Of a DNA stretch of 64,000 nt, positions 52,569 to 62,918 are shown piece after piece. A program made the position numbers and the translations under genes. Origin of the DNA: Bifidobacterium sp. ESL0769 (GTDB lineage: Bacteria > Actinomycetota > Actinomycetes > Actinomycetales > Bifidobacteriaceae); assembly GCF_029395495.1 (NCBI RefSeq), contig NZ_CP113918.1:2108001-2172000 (forward strand), in the 5' to 3' direction. The notes under the pieces are model-generated. The model was not told the DNA's origin and made no database searches. It was given only the letters and a program-made list of their open reading frames with translations. Position 1 is the stretch's first letter; the number at the start of each line of letters is the position of its first letter.

Positions 52569-53710
52569 ATGAAGGAAAACGAGGGTCGCAAGCTTCAAGT
52601 TCGCCAGTCGAACCTGGAGTTGCTGCGTATCGTCGCCATGGTGATGATCATCATGCATCACTTCTTTTTCTTCAATAAATTTCCCTTATATGCCCAACCT
52701 CTAAGCAGGAAACGATTGCTGATTCAAACATTCCTCGCTACCGAAGGGAGGGTCGGCGTCGATTTGTTCTTCGCGATTTCAATCTGGTTTTTGTGCAAAC
52801 CGCACCGGCAAATCACTCTGCATAGCGCCGCAAAACGCTCATGGATTCTCGAGCGAACGCTCTTATTCTGGTCCCTGGTTTTAGGTGTTGCCTGTATAAT
52901 CTTCAGACTTACGCGATCAACACAACCTTTATTTTGGAAATGTTCCTGCCGCTACTCACCAATCACTGGTGGTATGCGACCGTCTATGTCATCATTCTTC
53001 TTATGCTGCCCATGCTGGTCAAGATTTTAGGCGCGCTCACCCAACGAGAACATTTCATTCTTGCCTGCATAATCTTCTTCATCGGCCCTATCATGGGCGA
53101 TATTCCTGGGCTCAATAACCTTATAATCAACGACGATCTTTTGGAAATGCTGTGCCTTTTGGTCCTGGTTTGCTATCTACGTTGGTACCACGAACAGCTT
53201 CTTTCCCTCGGCATCGGCTTGGCTTGCCTCACTTTTGGCTATTTGGTCATCGGGATCCAGGAAGCAACTGCAGACACCGTTTTCTCCCAGAATCCTTCGG
53301 TTTTTATCTTTCCTAAAATGATGAACCTTGGCATTCTGACGCAAGCGTTTGGATGGTTCGTTCTCTTTTCTCACATCCACTTCCAAAGCCGTATCATCAA
53401 CTGGATTGCTTCGCACGTCTTCGCCATCTATCTCATCACCGAATTCGTCCCGATTCGAGACTGGATCTGGAGAAGCGTATTCGACTACGGACCGTACTAC
53501 CAAAGCCGAATAATGGCCGTCGTCTACCCAATAGCCGTGGTCCTGTTTCTCTGCGTGGTATGCATTTTGCTTGATGTCATCAAATCGGCGATTTTCAAGC
53601 TCACCATTGACCGGCATAAGGGTCGTTGGTTCGAAGCCGTCTGGAACTGGACTGCCAAAAAATTTGCTAGGAACAACCAAACGCCCAAAACCAGCAACGA
53701 GCTGCAATAA
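52569..53710 (+). pseudogene. Acyltransferase family 3 paralogue 2, broken by a -1 frameshift
   Basis: Two overlapping frames together give one full acyltransferase. The first starts at 52569 with GGAG five bases upstream (MKENEGRKLQVRQSNLELLR) and matches the neighbour until GVACII near 52890. The second frame (codon phase one base back) resumes with NLQTYAINTTFILEMFLPLL and runs to 53710. Aligning with the intact paralogue places the break between about 52885 and 52905, consistent with loss of one base. No slippery run is obvious there. It may be a decayed gene, a sequencing error or a switchable gene. Confidence 0.75.
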
Positions 53711-53804
53711 GCCAGCAATACCAAGCCGAACCTCTGATTTATACGGATTCGTCACACAGTCAAATACCACATAATTGTGCCTGAACCTTGTAGTTATCAA
53801 TTGA

Positions 53805-54863
<1,059 letters not shown>

Positions 54864-54944
54864 TTTCGTTGCGCGTCACCCGCAAGGTGTGGCGCGCTTT
54901 GTCTTCAACAGTTCGGCAATTACGCAACGCAAACGAGGCTAGAT

Positions 54945-56393
54945 ATGGCATTTGAATTTGAGAAGGACCTGAAGGTCACCAAGACGAACATCCCGGGTCT
55001 TCTGGTGTTCGACCTGCCGGTGCACGGCGACAACCGCGGCTGGTTCAAGGAGAACTGGCAGCGCGCCAAGATGACCGCTCTGGGCCTGCCGGACTTCGGG
55101 CCGGTGCAGAACAACATCAGCTACAACGACAAGAAGGGCGTCACGCGCGGCATCCACGCCGAGCCCTGGGACAAGTACATCTCGATCGCGGCCGGCGAGA
55201 TCTTCGGCGCCTGGGTGGACCTGCGTCCCGGCGAGAGCTTCGGGCAGGTGTTCACGACCCGTCTGGACCCGTCGCGTGCGATCTATGTGCCGCGGGGGGT
55301 AGGCAACAGCTTCCAGGCCTTGCAGGACGGCACGGTGTACACGTATCTGGTGAACGCGCACTGGTCGCTGGAGCAGAAGAAGACGTACACGTTCGTCAAC
55401 CTCGCCGACCCGGACCTGGGAATCGACTGGCCGATTCCGCTGGATCAGAGCGAGCGGAGCGAGGCCGACCTGCACCACCCGATGTTGAAGGACGCCAAGC
55501 CCATGGCCCCCAAACGGACCCTCGTCACCGGATGCAACGGACAAGTCGGTCATGCAATCCGCAAATATGTTCAGGAGCATCAGCTCGACAGCTTTGAATT
55601 TGTCGATTCCGATACGTTCGATATCACCAATCCTGCCGCTTATGAAAACTATGACTGGGACCTTTACGGCACCATCATCAACACCGCGGCCTTTACAGCG
55701 GTCGATAAGGCCGAAACCCCAGACGGCCGCAAGGCAGCATGGAATACAAATGTCAGCGGCGTGGTGAACCTCGCCAAGGTCGCCACTCGCCACGGCATCA
55801 CTCTGGTCCATATTTCCAGCGATTACGTTTTCGACGGCACCGCCAAGCAGCACACGGAAGATGAAGGCTTCGCACCCTTGGGCGTCTACGGCGAGACCAA
55901 GGCCGCTGCCGACGCTATCGTCTCCACCGTCCCCCGCCACTACATCATCCGCTCAAGCTGGATCGTCGGCGACGGCAAGAACTTCGTGACCCGTATGCTC
56001 GGCCTCGCGGAACAAGCCGCCGAAACGCAAAAGCAGACCGCACAGGCGCCCAATGATCAAAGCGGCAGGCTGACTTTCGTGGGCGATTTGGTCAAGGGCA
56101 TCTTCCATCTGCTCGACAACGGATGCGATTACGGCACCTACAATCTCACGGGTTCCGGCCGCGTAGCGTCCTGGTACGATATCGCCGCAAAGATTTTCGA
56201 GCTGGAAGGCGTCGATACCAAATACATCGACGCGAATTCCGTGGATACCTACGCCGCCCAGACCGGCGGTTCCAAGCGCCCACACCACTGCGCACTTGAC
56301 CTTTCCAAGATTCGCAGCACCGGTTTCGAACCCGCGGATTGGGAGCAACTTCTCGAAACGTATCTGGCCGATCACAAGCGCAATCAGGACTAA
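54945..56393 (+). CDS. rmlCD: Fused dTDP-4-dehydrorhamnose 3,5-epimerase and reductase (RmlC-RmlD)
   Basis: A 482-residue bifunctional protein. Residues 1-185 are an RmlC-type cupin (NRGWFKENWQ, RGIHAEPWDKYISIAAG, IYVPRGVGNSFQAL); residues 193-482 are an RmlD reductase (TGCNGQVGHAIR, SSDYVFDGT, YGETKAAADA). Together they convert dTDP-4-keto-6-deoxyglucose to dTDP-L-rhamnose. The linker is short (KDAKPMAPKR). In most bacteria these are two genes; a fused form is, to my knowledge, common in bifidobacteria. Confidence 0.92.
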   Translation: MAFEFEKDLKVTKTNIPGLLVFDLPVHGDNRGWFKENWQRAKMTALGLPDFGPVQNNISYNDKKGVTRGIHAEPWDKYISIAAGEIFGAWVDLRPGESFGQVFTTRLDPSRAIYVPRGVGNSFQALQDGTVYTYLVNAHWSLEQKKTYTFVNLADPDLGIDWPIPLDQSERSEADLHHPMLKDAKPMAPKRTLVTGCNGQVGHAIRKYVQEHQLDSFEFVDSDTFDITNPAAYENYDWDLYGTIINTAAFTAVDKAETPDGRKAAWNTNVSGVVNLAKVATRHGITLVHISSDYVFDGTAKQHTEDEGFAPLGVYGETKAAADAIVSTVPRHYIIRSSWIVGDGKNFVTRMLGLAEQAAETQKQTAQAPNDQSGRLTFVGDLVKGIFHLLDNGCDYGTYNLTGSGRVASWYDIAAKIFELEGVDTKYIDANSVDTYAAQTGGSKRPHHCALDLSKIRSTGFEPADWEQLLETYLADHKRNQD

Positions 56394-56402
56394 GGAGACA
56401 CC

Positions 56403-57290
56403 ATGAAAGGCATTATTCTTGCAGGAGGTTCGGGCACCCGTCTTTATCCGTTGACGACGGTGACCTCGAAACAGCTGCTGCCTGTCTACAACAAGCCGAT
56501 GATCTACTATCCGATGAGCGTGCTCATGCTCGCCGGAATTCGGGATATCCTAGTGATTTCCACACCGAAGGATCTGCCGAATTTCGAACGCTTGCTCGGC
56601 GACGGCAGCCAGTTCGGACTCAACCTTTCCTACAAGGTGCAGCCCAGCCCCGACGGTCTCGCCCAGGCGTTCATCATCGGCGAGGACTTCATCGACGGCG
56701 ATTCCTGCGCGCTAGTGCTCGGTGACAACATCTTCTACGGCAACGGCCTGAGTCAGGTACTTAAGCGCGCCGTCAAGGTGGAGCATGGCGCTTCCGTGTT
56801 CGGCTACTACGTCGACGATCCGGAACGTTATGGTGTGGTGGAATTCGATAAAAACCATAAAGCAGTCAGCATCGTCGAAAAGCCGGAACATCCGGCCTCG
56901 AATTACGCGGTGACCGGTCTCTATTTCTACGACAATCGTGTGGTCGATTTTGCCAAGCAGGTTCGTCCTTCGGCCCGAGGCGAGCTGGAAATCACCGACC
57001 TCAACAAGATGTATCTGGAAGACGACTCCTTGAATGTGCTGACGCTGAGCCGCGGCTATGCCTGGCTCGACACCGGCACCATGGACTCGCTGTATGAAGC
57101 CGGCGAATTCGTGCGCACCGTCGAGCGTGCACAGGGTCTGCCGATTGCAGTGCTCGAGGAAATCGCATACGAAAACAACTGGATCAGTCGCGACCAACTG
57201 CTCGAAGCCGCCCACAAGTACGGCAAGAGCCCTTACGGCCAGCACCTGCTGCAGGTAGCCGAAAACAAGATCCTCGCCTCGGATATCTAA
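56403..57290 (+). CDS. rmlA: Glucose-1-phosphate thymidylyltransferase
   Basis: A 295-residue nucleotidyltransferase that makes dTDP-glucose and is usually feedback-inhibited by dTDP-rhamnose. [17 protein letters not shown] at the N-terminus, [25 protein letters not shown] and [10 protein letters not shown] are diagnostic. AAGGAG lies five bases before the ATG, and the gene starts nine bases after rmlCD. A strong terminator follows at 57341-57385. Confidence 0.95.
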   Translation: MKGIILAGGSGTRLYPLTTVTSKQLLPVYNKPMIYYPMSVLMLAGIRDILVISTPKDLPNFERLLGDGSQFGLNLSYKVQPSPDGLAQAFIIGEDFIDGDSCALVLGDNIFYGNGLSQVLKRAVKVEHGASVFGYYVDDPERYGVVEFDKNHKAVSIVEKPEHPASNYAVTGLYFYDNRVVDFAKQVRPSARGELEITDLNKMYLEDDSLNVLTLSRGYAWLDTGTMDSLYEAGEFVRTVERAQGLPIAVLEEIAYENNWISRDQLLEAAHKYGKSPYGQHLLQVAENKILASDI

Positions 57291-57340
57291 ACTCCTCTAG
57301 CGGGTGATGTTCGTCGGAAAACCGAAATAAATACATATAG

Positions 57341-57385
57341 AAAGTGGGTGGGAACCGAATCACGTGTTCGGTTCCCACCCACTTT
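57341..57385 (+). terminator. Terminator after rmlA
   Basis: Perfect 19-base arms (AAAGTGGGTGGGAACCGAA at 57341-57359 and its complement at 57367-57385), seven-base loop. It separates convergent rmlA and the GH25 gene and can work for both. Confidence 0.85.
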
Positions 57386-57421
57386 ATTCACCACAATGAA
57401 ATAGCGTATTACATCAAATCA

Positions 57422-59455
57422 TCAGACTCCGAATGCATAGGTTTTAGTGTCAGCCAACCGGCCATCCCAAGTATACAATTCGTAATGCGTCCAATACACG
57501 CCTCTTCTCGGATGCCACATGGCCCACTGCCCGCCGAATTGCTGCACCCAACGCCCAGCGCCGTAATCATAAATCTTCATCTGGTAATGAGACCAGGGAT
57601 TGCTGGAACTCATACCCAAAAGAATACCGCCGTTACGCCACCCGGAATAGGTGCCGGTTATATATGTATTACCTGCGGTATAGTGGAACGCTATGGTTTT
57701 GGTGCCTATGGAACGTTGCGTCGCCCTATCACGGACCTCAAGCTGCAGCCAGTAATCGCCGGAGTTGGCATACCAACTGGCCCAGTTGCCTCCCACCCAA
57801 CCGGTGATGTCGCGCCACGTATGACTGCCCAAATCGTAGCTTTGCCACTTGTAGTCCACCGGACTGCCGTTGAGCCCCGCGGAAGTGCCGATGTCGATAT
57901 AGTCGTTGCGCATGATCCAGATGATGTTGAGGTCACTCTGATAATTGCCGAAGGCATTTGCATCGACGGTTCCTATGCCGTCAATCCAATTGTTGTCAGC
58001 ATATTGCCAGCCACGGTCGTTGGTCGGGAAATTAAACCCTACCCGCGAGCCATAGCTTGCCACCCAACGGGTCCTTGAGTGGATATTCCCCGAATTAAGC
58101 GGGCCGTTGAGATATGACGTGTAGGAATAGACGGAAACATTGCCGTATCCGCTGAGCTGGACCTGCATGAACCAGTTATTGACAACGCCGTCGTAGACCC
58201 ACGGTGCAGTTGGAGGGGCATGACCCGTCCATGTCCAATTCTCCAAATCATAAAATACCGGATAGCTCAAATCACCGGGACTTACGCCAAGTTGGCGGAG
58301 TTTCTGGACGGTATCACTGCCCTCTGCAGCTCCGGAATTATTGTCGTATGCATATGAATAAAGGTAAACGCCGAACGGAATTCCCAGACGCTTGCATTCA
58401 TTGACATTACGCTGAGCCTGATAATCAAGCCTATTGCCCCAGCCGAAACCGATACGAATGATCGCGCCTTCGACACCCGCGTTTTTCGCTCGCTGCCAGT
58501 CGATCATGCCCTGGTGTTCGGAAACGTCGACCACGCCCTTGGCTTGCTGGGCGAAAAGATTGCCGCCTCGTTCGAAGAACGCCTGTGTGCCGTTGTACCA
58601 ACCCCAATAGGCGCCATACTCGTTGTTTTGCAAAGCGACATTGTGCACATTGCCGTTGGCTGCTTGGGATTTTTGGATGTAGGCAGCGCCGCTGGCACTC
58701 TGCGAAGATGGGCTGGATGAGGAATTCCCCGAAGGAGACGATGCATTATTCCCGGTTGAGGATTTGGCGGAAGGCTCATTACCGGCAGGCGTATTCGAAG
58801 AATTCGAGGAAGAAGAATCGCTGCCACTGGGAGCATTGGCCGATGGAGAGGGAACCGAAGATGGGGAGGAAGGAGAGGGAGCGCTGCCATTCGAGCCATT
58901 ATTCGAGCTACTATTATTCCCGCTGTTGCCATTGCTGCCGGCATTGGCATCACCGCCGTTCTTTTGCACAGCCTGCTTCACTTCGCCGGCTTCGACGGGA
59001 ATGAAGTGCTTACCACCAGTTTTAGCAAGCGGGTCGGGCTGCTTAGTCGGCGTGCCGACCAACTTCGGGTCGGTCACTGGCTTGCCGGTTTCCACATTCT
59101 TGACCTGGCCGTCCTTGGTCACAGCCAGATCCTTGGAAACGACTGTCGCATCGTCGGGGACGGCAGCGCTGACCTTGTCTGGCAACTTCTGGTTCGGGTT
59201 ATCGGGCATGGCGTCTTTCGCGTCATCGGCTGCGGGAGATACCCGCTGGTTGCCAATAGTGCTATTGCCGACACCGTTTCCTTGCGCACCCAGCGCCGGG
59301 CTAGAAGTCGTAGAACCTATACCAGCTTGGCCCAAACCGCTCAGGTTCGTGTCCGTCGCCGCCTGCGCCGGAACCGCAGTCAACGCCAGTCCCAACGCCG
59401 GAATCGCTATCACCACCCCGAGTTTGGTAGCCAACTGTGTGAACCTAGTCTTCAT
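57422..59455 (-). CDS. Secreted GH25 muramidase (lysozyme-like) with C-terminal repeats
   Basis: A 677-residue exported protein that would cut peptidoglycan between N-acetylmuramic acid and N-acetylglucosamine. A signal peptide ends near VPAQA (about residue 33). Residues 160-265 are a Ser/Asn/Pro linker. The GH25 domain (about 315-510) starts with VVDVSEHQGMIDW and contains the catalytic acids in YPVFYDLENW. Two C-terminal repeats of about 70 residues follow (YDLGSHTWRDITGWVGGNW and YDYGAGRWVQQFGGQWAMW), probably wall-binding. GAGAGG is eight bases before the ATG. It could remodel the wall or attack other bacteria. Confidence 0.9.
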   Translation of the reverse strand: MKTRFTQLATKLGVVIAIPALGLALTAVPAQAATDTNLSGLGQAGIGSTTSSPALGAQGNGVGNSTIGNQRVSPAADDAKDAMPDNPNQKLPDKVSAAVPDDATVVSKDLAVTKDGQVKNVETGKPVTDPKLVGTPTKQPDPLAKTGGKHFIPVEAGEVKQAVQKNGGDANAGSNGNSGNNSSSNNGSNGSAPSPSSPSSVPSPSANAPSGSDSSSSNSSNTPAGNEPSAKSSTGNNASSPSGNSSSSPSSQSASGAAYIQKSQAANGNVHNVALQNNEYGAYWGWYNGTQAFFERGGNLFAQQAKGVVDVSEHQGMIDWQRAKNAGVEGAIIRIGFGWGNRLDYQAQRNVNECKRLGIPFGVYLYSYAYDNNSGAAEGSDTVQKLRQLGVSPGDLSYPVFYDLENWTWTGHAPPTAPWVYDGVVNNWFMQVQLSGYGNVSVYSYTSYLNGPLNSGNIHSRTRWVASYGSRVGFNFPTNDRGWQYADNNWIDGIGTVDANAFGNYQSDLNIIWIMRNDYIDIGTSAGLNGSPVDYKWQSYDLGSHTWRDITGWVGGNWASWYANSGDYWLQLEVRDRATQRSIGTKTIAFHYTAGNTYITGTYSGWRNGGILLGMSSSNPWSHYQMKIYDYGAGRWVQQFGGQWAMWHPRRGVYWTHYELYTWDGRLADTKTYAFGV

Positions 59456-60088
59456 CAATCTTGCCTCTCAAATCGGTCATTTTCATCGGGAACCCGGCAT
59501 GCCAACATCCGCCTTGCGCGCTTTCCCAATGATTCTCAATTTGACACATTTCCGTTCTTTTTTCTTGAAATTCGTTTTGCCCGATGAACCAACCCACCAG
59601 CTCTTCAATAAGAGCAAACGTGTCCAATCTGATGTAATAGTAATGCCATTAACGAAAAATACAGACATAAGAGCGAAATATTAGCGAAATCATAACAGTT
59701 TATTACAGTCAAGAAGAAACCAACACCTTGTGCTGCCTTTGGATTCCGTTCAATACTCGCGGTCAAAATATACGTTCTTAGCACTGTTCTTGATTCCATA
59801 TCAGCTAAACAGAACATTTTTAATGTTATCTTTCAGATATTTACTCTGTAGTAATTCATCATGTCAATGTTTTTTGTCGGAATAATGGCCGCTAAATCAC
59901 ATCGTGACGAAATCTACAAAATTGAGCACCTTACGCCAATAGTCATGTGCTACACTAAATGAGTCGGCACAGCAAAGTGTCGGAACAATCTGAACGAGTT
60001 GTTCTTGTGCAAAGGGTGTTCACTATAACATCCGTCGAGCAAAACATCCCGTCGTCTATTGGCAAAAGCCGATAGGAAGGAATGCATC
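59456..60088. other. Divergent AT-rich region between GH25 and small protein gene
   Basis: About 630 bases without a supported gene. The part 59640-59900 is AT-rich. No repeats of the 62-bp type are visible here. Confidence 0.4.
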
Positions 60089-60490
60089 ATGGCAGATGAC
60101 AAAACCATCGTCGTTGATCCAGCGCTATACGGCGAAACCGCAGCCGAGAAGACCGCAGAGGCCAACAAGGTAGCCCGCAAATTCGGCATCGGGGATGACG
60201 CCCTTGCCAAAGTCGAGGATTTCAAGAAGGAACTGACCGACCATAACGCTTGGGATTTACCGTTTATGGGCTATATCGACGAGGACGGATACGGCTACGC
60301 CTACGTCCCCGACAAGGCCATCGCGCCGCCGAACTGGGATGCGCATGCGGCTTTCAAGTCCCTCCCCTACGATGCACAGACCGCCTTCGCGATTCGCATG
60401 CTCTTCACGCACCGCGACGTCGACCGTTACGGCGCCACGATGTTCCTGCATTATGAGCGCAACTTCGACATCAAGTTCAAGGAAGACTGA
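60089..60490 (+). CDS. Conserved-looking small protein, unknown function
   Basis: A 133-residue soluble protein starting at 60089, with AAGGA seven bases upstream. It is acidic and mixed helix/strand (ADDKTIVVDPALYGETAAEK, NAWDLPFMGYIDEDGYGY, HRDVDRYGATMFLHYE). There are no membrane spans or recognisable motifs. It stands alone between the divergent GH25 gene and a hairpin array that precedes tRNA-Ser. I do not recognise the family. Confidence 0.75.
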   Translation: MADDKTIVVDPALYGETAAEKTAEANKVARKFGIGDDALAKVEDFKKELTDHNAWDLPFMGYIDEDGYGYAYVPDKAIAPPNWDAHAAFKSLPYDAQTAFAIRMLFTHRDVDRYGATMFLHYERNFDIKFKED

Positions 60491-60634
60491 AGTAATTAGT
60501 TAGTCTTTGCGAACGCGATAACGCTATGTTCGCCGGCACTCTTTCCATTGGAGAGTTTCAGCGGGCATAGCGTTATTTTGTGCTTCTCAACCAATTCGGA
60601 ATCACAGAATCAATGGCCGCAGCCTCTTGAACCT

Positions 60635-60742
60635 GCACTTTTTTCACATCGCTGTCTCAAAAGTGCAGCTGTCACCACCCATAACGCACTTTTCGCGTAT
60701 TGCTGTTAGAAAAGTGCACGTTACCTTCCACAAAATGCACTT
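60635..60742. repeat. Hairpin array, 51-bp period, stem word GCACTTTT/AAAAGTGC
   Basis: GCACTTTT-type arms start at 60635, 60686 and 60737 (51 and 51 bases apart; the last is GCACTTTG). AAAAGTGC right arms start at 60659 and 60710 (51). Loops are 16 bases, with CGC/GCTGT... partly shared (cGCTGTctc and tGCTGTtag). It lies between the small protein gene and tRNA-Ser. Confidence 0.85.
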
Positions 60743-60904
60743 TGGGTCTATAACCCCTTTTAGGACATTGGCTTACAAAATATCATTGAACCGCCACGCC
60801 GACGCCGAAATCGCTTGCGAAGCTCGGGGCCTCATGGTATCTTATTTAAGTTGTGTGTTGTGAAGTCTGCTTACAGATGTTGTGGACTTGTCAATATGCA
60901 TGCT

Positions 60905-60992
60905 GGAGAATTCGCCTAGTGGTCTATGGCGCACGCTTGGAAAGCGTGTTGGTGTAACAGCCTCACGAGTTCGAATCTCGTATTCTCCGCCA
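60905..60992 (+). tRNA. tRNA-Ser (anticodon GGA)
   Basis: GGAGAAT pairs with ATTCTCC; anticodon stem CACGC/GCGTG around loop TTGGAAA (anticodon GGA), long variable arm, T arm with TTCGAAT, discriminator G at 60989, then an encoded CCA (60990-60992). DNA beyond it looks acquired. Confidence 0.95.
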
Positions 60993-60996
60993 CCTC

Positions 60997-61023
60997 GAAA
61001 CCCCTTGATTTTCAAGGGGTTTC
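60997..61023 (+). terminator. Terminator of tRNA-Ser
   Basis: GAAACCCCTTGA (60997-61008) and TCAAGGGGTTTC (61012-61023) form a perfect 12-base stem with a three-base loop. Confidence 0.8.
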
Positions 61024-61111
61024 ACCATATTTTGAACCCCTAAAAAACGGTTCTATGTTATTACTATGTTATTAAAAAGATGCAGCCTGACCAATCTGCA
61101 TTACAAAAGGT

Positions 61112-61393
61112 CTATTTTTCACGCAGATCGGGCCACGGTTTCGGCAACAAATCCGACACCTCAACATCGAGAACCTCGGCCAATGAAATGAGTGTCCTGA
61201 TCTTGGGGTTCAGGGATGGGGTGCTACGGAAGCCCGCGCTTTCCAGACGCTGATACTGAGGCAGTGATATCGCGGCGTCGGAAGCGACCCTTTGCTGGCT
61301 GTACCCGCGTTCGGCCCGTATTCTTCTCAGATTCATCGCGAACACGTCGGCGTATTTTTCCCAAGTGAGTTTTGTGGATATTCGGTTTGCCAT
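61112..61393 (-). CDS. XRE-family transcriptional regulator
   Basis: A 93-residue DNA-binding protein starting at 61393 (MANRISTKLTWEKYADVFAM). The helix-turn-helix is NLRRIRAERGYSQQRVASDA with LPQYQRLESAGFRSTPS; the end (LISLAEVLDVEVSDLLPKPW) is the usual last helix. An upstream in-frame ATG at 61420 is possible. An inverted repeat just outside its start is the likely operator, so it probably autoregulates and controls the divergent gene. Regulators of this kind occur at the edges of prophages and integrative elements. Confidence 0.85.
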   Translation of the reverse strand: MANRISTKLTWEKYADVFAMNLRRIRAERGYSQQRVASDAAISLPQYQRLESAGFRSTPSLNPKIRTLISLAEVLDVEVSDLLPKPWPDLREK

Positions 61394-61426
61394 ACTTTCA
61401 AGCAAACCCCGAAACTTCATGCATGA

Positions 61427-61444
61427 TACATCACGCATGATGTA
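61427..61444. promoter_or_regulatory. Operator candidate for XRE regulator
   Basis: TACATCA (61427-61433) and TGATGTA (61438-61444) are perfect inverted arms around CGCA, between divergent genes. GATACAT recurs nearby at 61470. Confidence 0.65.
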
Positions 61445-61501
61445 AAATCGGTGTATTCTGGTATTGTGCGATACATGGAAGAGTGTAAAGGGGCAGCGAG
61501 G

Positions 61502-62668
61502 ATGGACGATCCGCAGAAGGACGAAACCGCCGAGGATCCGAAGGACACCGAACCCGACGAAGGCAACGACGCCACAGAGGAGGCCGAGGATTCCGAGAGC
61601 ACCAAGACCGAGGCCGAGCCGAAGAAGAGGCATGGCCGAAAGTTCTACATGATGATCGCGGCGATTGCGGCCATCGTGGTCGTGGGCGGTTACAGTGGTG
61701 TCGCCTATGCCTCCAACGACCAGTACGGCACGAGCGTGGCCGATTCCAAGCAGGCGTCCGAGGCGTTCGTCAGGGAGTACGACAAGGCGCAGAAGCTCGT
61801 GAAGTCGGTCAGCCCCAAGCAGGTGGCGGACGCTAAGACCCTCACCGCTTTGCAAAACGAGCTGAAGGCGTCCAAGGGGAACACCACCGAGACCCCTTCG
61901 GTCAGCCCGAACGGGATGCTGGTGTGGGAGACCTCGAAGGCGAAGGGTATTCAGAAGGACTACACGGCAAAGGTCACCAACGAGACCAAGAAGCTTTCCT
62001 CTCTTGAAGGCAAGATCACCGGTTCTCAGCTTGACAAGGCGAAGGCTGATTTGAAGGCTGACATCACGAACGCGCGGAACCTTTATAATTCGACTGAGGG
62101 TCAGGTGGCGGATGCGAGCACCCGCGACACGCTGAAGAAGGGTATTGACAGTGCGAACAAGCTGTTCTCCGAGATGAAGAACACCGGCACGAAAGAGGCT
62201 CAGCAGGTTATGAAGGACCTTCACATGAAGTCCAATACCCCCGCCGATTGGATCAAGCAGTTCACCGATGCGAAGTCGAAGCTCGACGCAGCGCAGAAGG
62301 CGGTGTCTGATTCCCAGTCCGCAAAGCAGCAGTCTGACGCAGCGGCTCAGGTGGCGGCACAGCAGGCTCAGGACGCGCAAGCCCAGCAGCAGGCGCAGGG
62401 TGGTTCCTCGAATACCGGTTATGCTGGCTCATATTCGGGTGGTTCGTATGCGGGTTCCAATGGCGGGTATTCGGGTGGTTCGTATTCGAATGGCGGCAGC
62501 GGCTATCAGGCTCCCGCCCAGCACTACAACGCCCCCGTCCCATCAGCCCCCACTCCTTCTGCCCCATCTTGGAACGGTACTGTGGATTTGGGCGATGTAG
62601 GGGGTTTGGGTGGACCTCCCACGGGTGATCATCCTGTTTGGAATATTCAGATTCCTACTCACGGCTGA
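61502..62668 (+). CDS. Membrane-anchored extracytoplasmic coiled-coil protein, unknown function
   Basis: A 388-residue protein starting at 61502, with AAAGGGG eight bases upstream. Residues 1-43 are acidic and cytoplasmic (DDPQKDETAEDPKDTEPDE), followed by a basic KKRHGRK and a membrane helix at about 47-70. The outer part is helical (SKQASEAFVREYDKAQKLVK, KSNTPADWIKQFTDAKSKLD), then Gln/Ala-rich, and then a Gly/Ser/Tyr-rich tail (SYSGGSYAGSNGGYSGG) of low complexity. It looks like a surface or wall-associated protein of an integrated element. No family recognised. Confidence 0.75.
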   Translation: MDDPQKDETAEDPKDTEPDEGNDATEEAEDSESTKTEAEPKKRHGRKFYMMIAAIAAIVVVGGYSGVAYASNDQYGTSVADSKQASEAFVREYDKAQKLVKSVSPKQVADAKTLTALQNELKASKGNTTETPSVSPNGMLVWETSKAKGIQKDYTAKVTNETKKLSSLEGKITGSQLDKAKADLKADITNARNLYNSTEGQVADASTRDTLKKGIDSANKLFSEMKNTGTKEAQQVMKDLHMKSNTPADWIKQFTDAKSKLDAAQKAVSDSQSAKQQSDAAAQVAAQQAQDAQAQQQAQGGSSNTGYAGSYSGGSYAGSNGGYSGGSYSNGGSGYQAPAQHYNAPVPSAPTPSAPSWNGTVDLGDVGGLGGPPTGDHPVWNIQIPTHG

Positions 62669-62683
62669 TGAATAATAAGTTGA

Positions 62684-62711
62684 AAAGCCTCCTCATTTCT
62701 GAGGAGGCTTT
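62684..62711 (+). terminator. Terminator after coiled-coil protein gene
   Basis: AAAGCCTCCTCA (62684-62695) and TGAGGAGGCTTT (62700-62711) are a perfect 12-base stem with a four-base loop, then CTTGTTTT. Confidence 0.85.
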
Positions 62712-62741
62712 CTTGTTTTCGTAGCCTTGTATTCGCTTATA

Positions 62742-62855
62742 GTATATGCCCTTGAACCTTCGAATAACACCCGATAGACCTTGAATGTTGTCCTGTAGGT
62801 AGTCTTGTATATCCTATGGTGTTCCTAGTGTCACACGTTCGAATGCGTTGGTTTT
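62742..62855 (+). repeat. 114-bp leader repeat, copy 1
   Basis: Starts GTATATGCCCTTGAA and contains GTGTCACACG at 62828-62837. It aligns without gaps with 63361-63474 and lies 63 bases before the gene at 62919. Confidence 0.75.
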
Positions 62856-62918
62856 TTATATGAAAGTTTATGTTTTGAATTTTGTTTTCCTTATTTGTAG
62901 GTTGAATTGGAGGTAACT

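Noticed and set aside
61112..62380. A 422-codon minus-strand gene ending in the XRE domain
   Set aside because: Only the last 93 codons are supported; the upstream part is antisense to the coiled-coil protein and is a leucine/arginine-rich shadow.
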